From Pelagihabitans sp947500445 (GTDB taxonomy: Bacteria > Bacteroidota > Bacteroidia > Flavobacteriales > Flavobacteriaceae), in the NCBI RefSeq assembly GCF_050589625.1, contig NZ_JBNGOP010000005.1:201103-265102 (forward strand): a stretch of 64,000 nucleotides of DNA, given 5' to 3'. Below, in pieces: positions 37,901 to 43,600 of this stretch (positions are counted from its first letter, which is position 1; each line of letters opens with the position of its first letter). The position numbers were made by a program, and so were the translations under genes. Under the pieces are notes generated by a model. The model was not told the DNA's origin. It did no database searches and saw only the letters and a program-made list of their open reading frames with translations.

Positions 37901-40688
37901 CGATGCGCTGGCTTACACGATCTATACCAGTGGCTCCACGGGCCGCCCCAAAGGCGTGATGATCAACCACCACAGTGCGGTAAACCTGATCAATTGGGTG
38001 AACAAAACTTACCAAGTAGGTACTGCCGACCGGTTGTTGTTTATTACTTCCATGTGCTTTGATTTGTCGGTTTACGACATCTTTGGTACGCTTGCAGTAG
38101 GGGCGGGCATCGTCATCGCTACGCCAGAAGAAGTGCGCGACTTCCCTACGCTCAAAAAGATGATGGTACAAGAACGGATTACCTTCTGGGATTCGGTGCC
38201 TACTACGATGAATTACCTGATTACCGAATTGGAAAACGATCCGGATACGTATACCCAGTCTGAGTTGCGTGTGGTGTTTATGAGCGGCGACTGGATTCCG
38301 GTGAACCTTCCCGACAGGGTTAAGGCATTCTATCCTGGTGCGGCGGTAGTGAGCTTGGGCGGTGCCACAGAGGGTACCGTATGGTCCAACTACTTTCCGC
38401 TTCTGGAAACAGACCCTGCCTGGCCGAGTATACCCTATGGCCGTCCTATCGACAATAATTTCTTTTATATACTGGACGAGGAGCGGCAACCTTTGCCTAA
38501 GGGAGTAGTGGGTGAACTCTACATTGGTGGCGCAGGCGTGGCTGTGGGCTATGCCAATGACTCCGAAAAGACGGATGCAGCATTTGTGGCAGACCCTTTT
38601 AGCCAAACACTCGGTGGCCGCATGTACCGTACCGGCGATCTGGGCAGGATGCGCCACGATATGCAAATGGAGTTTATCGGGCGCAAAGACCACCAGGTAA
38701 AGATACGTGGCTATCGGGTAGAACTGGGCGAGATCGAAAACCAACTATACAAACACCCAGCTATCAAAGAGGCTGTGGTGGCGGCACTACACGACGAAGC
38801 AGGTCAAAACTATCTGGTCGCCTATGTGGTGTTGTCCGAATCATTAAACCCAAATGACATAAGTGCCTATCTGGCAGAAGCATTGCCTGATTATATGATC
38901 CCGCAACAGTATGTGGCTTTGTCGGCGCTGCCACTCAATAGTAATGGGAAAGTAGACCGTAAGGCATTGCCGAAGCCCGACCAATTGCCCCCTAGGGAAA
39001 CAAGTATGATCGAAGCCACCACCGAGCATGAGGTAAAGGTGTCGGAGATATGGAAGGATATTCTTAAGGTTGATGTATTGGATATTCATACCAATTTGTT
39101 TGAGCTAGGGGCGCACTCCCTGAGTGTGGGGAGTTTTGTCAACAGGCTTGAGCGGGCTGAGGGGCTACGACTATCCATTCGCGATGTATTTGCCTACCCC
39201 ACCGTAGAGGAGTTGGCAGGGTTGGTCGCCTCGATGGACGAAAGCGACCATGTGGGAGGTAATGAGATTGCTAAGGTGGCGGATGCCGAAGACTATCCAT
39301 TGTCAAGGGCACAGTACCGTTTGTGGTTGCTTGACCAGCGCGTAGAAGGATTGCTGGCTTACAATATGCCTGGAGCCTATATATTCGAAGGCCCGCTCGA
39401 CATAGCGGCATTTACTGAGGCCATGGCGGGGTTAGTACAAAGGCACGAAGCATTGCGCACCAATTTTGTACAAGTAGCCGGGGCACCGCGCCAAAAAGTA
39501 CATGCTACCGATCAAGTTACTTTTACTTTGACAACAGCCCGCCCCAAAGCTGGGGAACAGGAAGCAAAAGCCATCGCGCGGTTAGTAAAGCAAGAGGCGA
39601 TCACACCCTTTGACCTGGCCAACGACTCGCTCATCAGAGCTACTTTGATGTCCTTGCAGGGCGAACGCACTTTGTTTTTGCTCACACTGCATCATATTGT
39701 AGCTGATGGAGCTTCTATGCAAGTATTACTAAGTGATTTACAGGCACTATACACAACTGCCCGGACGGGAAGTGCCGCTACATTGCCTACACTGCGTATC
39801 CAATACCGCGACTATGCCGCATGGCAAGAAGGCGTGGTCGGACAGTCGCAGGCAGCTATGGCGCAATATTGGAAAAAAGCCTTGCAAGGTGCCCCTCCAA
39901 GGGTACCACTTCGAGGCGATAGGGCACCCGGTGAGGTGGGTCAGTCCTATCAAGGTGGTGTACATGCATTCCGGTTAGGTCCGGAGTTTAGCCAATGGGT
40001 AGAGGGTTTGCGCAAGGATACAGGAGCTACGCCTTTTGCCGTATTGATGGCCATTAACTACCTGTGGCTATACAAGGAAACGGGTAGTGCAGACCTCACC
40101 ATCGGTACGCCGGTGAGTGGCAGGGAACACGCCGACCTGGAACACTTGATTGGTTTCTTTGTCAACATGCTTCCGCTCAGGGTAAACGCAGACACTGAGA
40201 CCGGGCTGCTACCCCTCATCTCACAAGTGAAAGATACGTCGATAGCAGCGTTTGCCAATCAGCGATATCCTTTTGACCAGTTAGTAGAAGATTTGGGAAT
40301 ACCTGCCGGGCAGGCCAATCCGATATTTAACGTAACGAGCACCATCGAAGTGTTTGACGAGGTGTTTGAAGAACAGCCTGAAACTACACAAGGGGGAATG
40401 GGGGTGTTTGGTAATGACCTTCGGGTGGAAGCGCTCAACGTAGAAACCCAGGCCAGCAAGTACAGCCTGGCCATCGAATGGAAGCTAGCTCCGGGGCAGG
40501 CGGCCGTCAACTTAATCTACAGTACTGGCGTTTTTGAGCACGATACCATCTTATTAATGTACGAACGTTTCAAGCGGTTGCTTACGGCGCTTTATGAACA
40601 ACCCGATACCCGCCTGGATGCGCTGCCCTATCAACTGGAGGAGGCACAGGAAGAAACGGCGGACGACGAACTTGGTTTTAACTTATAA
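28932..40688 (+). CDS. Hybrid PKS-NRPS: KS-AT(inactive)-KR-T-C-A(Thr)-T-C-A(Cys-like)-T-C
   Basis: A 3918-residue hybrid synthase. The ketosynthase (1-430) is intact: Cys165 in DTACSS, His301 in EAHGTGT, His342 in KSNLGHT. It should extend the upstream Ala-carrier thioester by C2. Residues about 510-705 have an acyltransferase fold remnant (FPGTGN near 518, PYPF end near 699) but the nucleophile motif GHSxGE reads GDGVGKL at 583-589, so Ser is Gly585. KR: TGGTGGIG near 943 and the Ser/Tyr/Asn site (FSSQ.., TNYGAANAW) near 1088-1108, so a beta-hydroxy product is expected; I see no enoylreductase or dehydratase. Then T 1246, C from 1309 (HHIVSDLW at 1441, Gly to Leu), A with Thr code DFWNIGMVHK, T 2306 (GGDSI), DCL-like C from 2391, A 2853-3340 with Cys-like code DLYDFSLVW(K), T with unusual LGAHSL near 3393, and a final LCL C from 3455 (HHIVADGA). 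Acidic tail DDELGFNL. The acceptor A domain is in the next gene. Confidence 0.95.
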   Translation: MKINKRDIAIIGIGGKYPQADSLSGFLELLRIGQDLVRPLSAERISQTAIPFGKDYQIMGFLEGIDQFDAPFFGMAEGEAIHMDPRQRLLLAAAYHAFESAGQGLNAVQGSDTGVFLADAKLDYYQHAEAYDPALVTGNNNAAMAGRIARFFNLRGTAEVVDTACSSALTALHHACNALLLGDVGQALVGGASLMLFPPEKSRNTGMGIESPTGKARAFSAEADGTSNGELVACLLLKPLDAALEANDPVYAIINSTAVNQDAALSASFTAPDSIAQSEVILKAWQKAGIDPATINYIEAHGTGTKLGDPIEIDGIDQAFEAGGVPKGHTCAVSSVKSNLGHTDSTAGLAGLIKAVLSLHTKELMPSLHVTALNPFIDFEKSVTSVNTSLKSWPLPDNATLRRCGVSSFGLTGTNTHVVLQEAPEAVTDEIATPQLVLLSAHHPESLKQQAEDLLEYIAQHPDTHLTPLAATLQRRGQFPYRWCTVADSVATLQKALAEVADTAVAPSEGMAKYFILFPGTGNVNQQLAGQLCDQDEVFAQYWQQAAMHFKREPGEGTVLLAYQYALYHSLKEKGVHSRYLIGDGVGKLVIAVLQGKQTLVEAMADTESAVPGTLAQIQLRMEKMLQAEATADTLGLIALSPNSNMAEGLSPMLPGFPKARLHAPEIGEGMLAQLLAGLFMEGVGIAPMTKAPLLKLLPPYPFQSKRLWLKPPTSRPETDWLYDVVWESTAIDPQGLASELVMITLEEVLPEWVDTLHQQGVNVTHVQLGQTAYTCDDWRRYRLRQAHMADWEKMLAHWQRQEITPVQVLVVAPDRIAPVEALQSMMHIVQGLEAWMTEGTPSLCLVTKQGHALSAGEQPNPTHAAMQGVFNSLSQEYLALETRCIDLAASVALETFVQVLATPTAQTQTAIRGSEAFVPTLVHREQIENNEVSIAVGGHYLITGGTGGIGMLIGEALAAQGIAHITLLGRKKLDTHKPWATLAADQGEFQEYYDTFAKWEQQGSQVSYYRAPLGDHEAVSKAIANAKEKAGVVTGVFHTAGAPGKKYLRNHSETSFMEALEPKIQGTINLHQVLQAHRPDFYLLFSSQNAWLGHERGTNYGAANAWMDAYANAQSQAGEPFVAVNWPGWHQTGMLARTLVPGHQESYQESLLGNQEGLRLIFKLIGQAKPNTVISKIAPAQMPPNPFWHMPDNRDLMGAADTENASIGRYEDNPAWTATQNTVAACWYEVLRSEDMALTDDFFELGGHSLSGMQVANKIQERLKVPIDFDEVFAYPTLGELAQRVEGLLSGNSEAVEVISPTPERPFYPMSHAQKRLWLLDQMEPGMIAYNIPGAFKVYGTLDVSRLAKAFEAVVDRHESLRTTFGMEAGEPVQYIHAPGHIGFAVLIHDLRNEPDKEAQSMAMANKEAATPFDLEKGPLLRVSLLQLDDTTYVLLFTMHHIVSDLWSLNILFEETINHYRGASLSPLSIQYKDYAAWQNGLLGAKGDSAAQTYWEGQFASLPEPLALATDRPRPHIMTYDGTTLQRMIPKQALDNLNTLARRENTSLFILLTAMAKTLLHRYTLQEDIVVGTPVLGRDNPALEPLIGYFANTLALRTTVDSGQPFSEFLAQVKAVCMDAYQHQAYPFDKLVDGLGLQRDMSRSPLFDVVVVLQNQQNSTVPQGEGGFQMEAYHTERVISKFDITFNFTEQKEGLKLNLEYNTGLFDSQRMERMVGHLVCLIEGILHNPSQPLSALPMASEEEQQTLLALHDRTQMEWNQGDTIVSLFVQAVESHSDRVALTYQGEELTYQALDELSNQMAHAIQAVNGPLDNDTLVAIMYERSADMVAAILAVLKCGAAYLPLDPSLPASRVSYILNDARPVLVVVAGEATAAPFDLGDTTLLCLSQENLTPHPATHLTTAPMPEDVAYVIYTSGSTGQPKGVMVEHRQVTRLLYCEGFDFDFGPTDTWVLFHSISFDFSVWELWGALLYGGKLLVLPQDIARSPQALLDELVQHQVTLLNQVPTMFGQLWGAIAEASSLPSLALRYVIFGGEALQPTMLEGFYTQYPNTRLVNMYGITETTVHVTYKEIGKEEIAQGLSNIGRALPSLGLYLLGTNGHLAPRGTVGELAVAGAGVARGYLNRPMLTAQRFIASPHHEGQKLYLSGDLGVLNEEGELVYVGRKDRQVKVRGYRIELGEVTSALLGLPGVSNAAVTVRTDTTGDKVLVGYIVSGESLSTERLREGLSEVLPTYMVPSRFLQIDRLPYTTNGKLDTAALPMPESDRDGDCTSFVGARNATEEKLVSIWEEHLGQRGIGIHDNFFALGGDSIKAVRVSTAVNKVLDTRMQVRYLFENPDIARLAQVLETAGNEGPDIEAQLIEGLRRMDTLKQAILATENQTAILPEGIEDIYPLSAIESGMVYASMLREEEPVYYDQFLMQFEMESTERFHEALSMVVSRHENLRARFYMSRFEESVKAIAPVSDLPCKSEDLKGMTAAAQEQHIKAYMLQDQQRRLDFDGCLLWQMQLFHLGNQQYFCVWSVHHAILDGWSVSRFMEEMTHLLGAPGGFAKAQLPSMPHDYKSYTAVQMVRQEAAESLDFWKTYLTGYTRCKLPFNYSGKKKRDTGGMKAQWLFGDEQLSDDLAKLSQTHGISTKNVCFAAYLYLMRLICAEQDLVTGLVSHDRPELEGSELILGCFLHTVPFRMTVGSRQSPLALMKAVETQAAKIKPHELHLATLAAAVGEKTTVGNPIFDCLFNFTDFEPLTENTHQEQAATQQFEDELLQRGAEMTNTLFDLEVDNTGQLMARVKYTPAYFDDEEMAYALRLYLRVLSHFVRNAEQEATPSALLTQEEIAETLYTFNDTITPYDTGQTMHGLFEAQAVRTPEAIAIRQHGQTVSYSDLNQQANQIAHRLIELGVTPGQNVALICGRHAGMVASLLGILKAGAAYVPVDPEYPEDRQRYIIGNSKVAAVITDQNDRQDTTGLPCLQLGNVAIQEAPGSNPEVSISGDALAYTIYTSGSTGRPKGVMINHHSAVNLINWVNKTYQVGTADRLLFITSMCFDLSVYDIFGTLAVGAGIVIATPEEVRDFPTLKKMMVQERITFWDSVPTTMNYLITELENDPDTYTQSELRVVFMSGDWIPVNLPDRVKAFYPGAAVVSLGGATEGTVWSNYFPLLETDPAWPSIPYGRPIDNNFFYILDEERQPLPKGVVGELYIGGAGVAVGYANDSEKTDAAFVADPFSQTLGGRMYRTGDLGRMRHDMQMEFIGRKDHQVKIRGYRVELGEIENQLYKHPAIKEAVVAALHDEAGQNYLVAYVVLSESLNPNDISAYLAEALPDYMIPQQYVALSALPLNSNGKVDRKALPKPDQLPPRETSMIEATTEHEVKVSEIWKDILKVDVLDIHTNLFELGAHSLSVGSFVNRLERAEGLRLSIRDVFAYPTVEELAGLVASMDESDHVGGNEIAKVADAEDYPLSRAQYRLWLLDQRVEGLLAYNMPGAYIFEGPLDIAAFTEAMAGLVQRHEALRTNFVQVAGAPRQKVHATDQVTFTLTTARPKAGEQEAKAIARLVKQEAITPFDLANDSLIRATLMSLQGERTLFLLTLHHIVADGASMQVLLSDLQALYTTARTGSAATLPTLRIQYRDYAAWQEGVVGQSQAAMAQYWKKALQGAPPRVPLRGDRAPGEVGQSYQGGVHAFRLGPEFSQWVEGLRKDTGATPFAVLMAINYLWLYKETGSADLTIGTPVSGREHADLEHLIGFFVNMLPLRVNADTETGLLPLISQVKDTSIAAFANQRYPFDQLVEDLGIPAGQANPIFNVTSTIEVFDEVFEEQPETTQGGMGVFGNDLRVEALNVETQASKYSLAIEWKLAPGQAAVNLIYSTGVFEHDTILLMYERFKRLLTALYEQPDTRLDALPYQLEEAQEETADDELGFNL

Positions 40689-40689
40689 T

Positions 40690-43600
40690 ATGAATGCTGG
40701 AATGACCACGAACAACACCAATGTACAAGAAAAGGCCAGTCAGCAGTACTGGTCGGAACAGCTGAAGGGGCTTACGCATGTGCCGTTGCTATCATCAGCT
40801 TATACCAGCGACCCTACAAGCATCACGGTACCGTTGCCTGCCAAAGCACAAGACTTGGTGGAAGCGAAGTCGAACGGTACCGCGTTGAGTCAATGTTTCT
40901 TGCTTATGAGTGGATTGGCGGCATTGCAGTGGCATTATACCCGACATGAGGATAGCGTAGTCGCCATGGCTACAGACAATGATGCCGAGCGCACGGCTCC
41001 GTGGCGTTTCTTTAGGCAACAAGTTTCGGGCGATATGCCTTTTCGAAAAATAATAGGGCAGACATCCGGGCAATGGACCAAGGCAAAACCCTATTGCGTA
41101 GCTGACCCACACCGCTTTGCCAGCAGGTATATGGATTTGGGGCTGGGTGAGGGCCAGGCATTGATACATCTTGGCTTGTATGTAGGAGGCGAAGCGCTGC
41201 TGCCCAATGCAAGGGAAGGTTTTGACTTGATGTTTTGCTTAGTGGATGGTGCGGAGGGCGTTCGGCTAATATTGACTAGCCGAGTAGGCTATCTTGAATC
41301 CTTGCTACGGCGATTGGCAGGTCATTTCTTTTATTTATTGTGTCAGTTATTGGAGTCCGTTGACCAGTCTTTGAGTCAGTTGGATATCCTTTCGCAAACG
41401 GAAAAAGCAGCTTTGCTTGACAGGCATGACCGTGTAGGGTTGCAATATGACCGGGATGCGACGATTATAAGCCTCTTTCAGGCAGCAGCGGCGACATACG
41501 GTAGCCATGTAGCGCTTCATTTTGAAGGAACCGAAATGAGCTATGCCGAATTGGATGCACGATCGAACCAATTGGCTCATGCATTGCAGGCACATGAAGC
41601 GGTGGCATCCGGTGCGAAGATAGGGGTGCATATGACGCGGTCGGGCGATTTGGTGATCGCTATATTGGGGGTACTGAAGGCTGGGTGTGCCTATGTACCA
41701 CTCGACCCGTCACTGCCTGTGGCCAGGCTGGCTTATATGGTGGGTGATGCCTGTCCTACTTGTATCATCGCTGACATTGTGGACGCTGCTAAAGAAAAAT
41801 CTGTGAGTGACATACCGGTATTGCGATGGGATACATTGGGCTATGAGGTATTTCCAAGCGCTCCGATGCCTGAAAGCCCCCAACCCGATGACTTGGCATA
41901 CATTATATATACTTCTGGCTCTACTGGACAGCCCAAGGGCGTGATGGTAGGGCACCGGCAGGTGGCACGGTTATTATTTTGCGAAAGCTTTGACTTTGAT
42001 TTTGGTCCATCAGATACCTGGACGCTGTTTCATGGCACCCACTTTGACTTTTCGGTATGGGAACTGTGGGGCGCTTTGTTGCGTGGCGGCAAGCTGGTTG
42101 TGTTGCCACACGAAACGGCGAGTGATCCGGAAGCATTGCTCACGGTACTAATGGAGCAACGGGTAACAGTGCTCAACCAGGTGCCTACCATGTTTGCACA
42201 GTTGTGGGAAACACTGGCTGCCCGGCAAAACAGCCCTGACCTGGCATTGCGCTATGTGATATTTGGCGGCGAAGCTTTGCAGCCTGCCACGCTTGCAGGC
42301 TTCAAAAAGGCTTACCCTGCTACACGATTGGTGAATATGTATGGAATCACCGAAACCACCGTACATGTAACTTATAAAGAGATTGAAGCGAAGGAGATAT
42401 CCGAAGGGCTTTCTAATATCGGGCGTGTGTTGCCTACGCTACGTATATGTTTGCTGGCCTCAGACGGTGCGTTGACACCTCAGGGTGCGGTAGGAGAGAT
42501 CGCGGTGGGGGGTGCAGGGGTAGCACTGGGCTACCTGGACCGCCCTGAACTTACTGCCGAGCGATTTATAGAGGATCCTCATCAGCCAGGTAGCCGACTC
42601 TATTTGAGCGGTGACCTGGGGGTGATGAACGAACAAGGCGACCTGTTGTATGTAGGGCGCAAAGACCAACAGGTGAAAGTACGCGGCTATCGGATAGAGC
42701 CAGGGGAGATTGCCCATACTTTGATGGTACAAGCCGAGGTGACAGGCGCTGCGGTCACTGTTTGCGATGATACCGATGGGGATAAAATGCTGGTAGCTTA
42801 TGTGACGGGCAAGGATTCACTACCAATAGCCCAGTTGCGCGAAGGGCTTTCCGATGCGTTGCCACAATACATGGTGCCCGCTCACATCGTACAAGTCGAA
42901 GCGCTGCCTTACACTACCAATGGCAAGTTGGATATGAACGCCTTGCCAGCGCCGACGGCTGCTTCGGTATTGGGTGGAGACCAGTATGTAGCCCCTCGCG
43001 ATGAAGTAGAGCAAGCCCTTGTAGCGGCTTATGAAGAAGTACTGGGCATTAAACCAGTTGGAATCCACGATAACTTTTTTGACATAGGCGGGCACTCGCT
43101 GAAAGGCACACGCCTAATCACACGTATCTACCAACATTTTCAAAAGCAGCTGCCCTTACGTAAATTATTTCAAAACCCTACCGTAGCAGCCCTGGCCGAA
43201 GCACTAAAAGCCGTGCAGGTAGAGGAAGTAGGCCAGGATGAAATACCACCAGCAGGAGAGCACCCGCATTTTCCGTTGTCACCCGCACAACGGCGCATGT
43301 GGTTATTGGACAAGATCGAAGAAGACAGTATTGCATATAACTTATCGGGCGTATACACGCTCGACGGTAGCCTGAATACAGATGCATTTTATGATGCTTT
43401 TCGCTATTTGGTAGACCGGCACGAGATTTTGCGCACAGTGTTTGAAACAGTAGGAGGAAAGCCGGTGCAAAGGGTCATCCCTGCCAAGATGTTTGAGTTT
43501 GAGATACCCGTACGCGCCCTGGAGGGGCAGTCAGACGCTGAAAACCAAATAGCAGCACGTGCCCGCCAAGAAATGACCATACCGTTTGACTTGGAACAAG

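Noticed and set aside
37836..38744. 302-codon minus-strand ORF opposite an A domain
   Set aside because: It lies fully within a strongly conserved NRPS frame and its translation has no recognisable domain; it is a codon-bias shadow.
40594..40689. Upstream start for the Thr-Ala NRPS gene
   Set aside because: It would overlap the preceding synthase by 95 bp and add residues unlike any NRPS N-terminus; ATG 40690 directly follows the stop codon.
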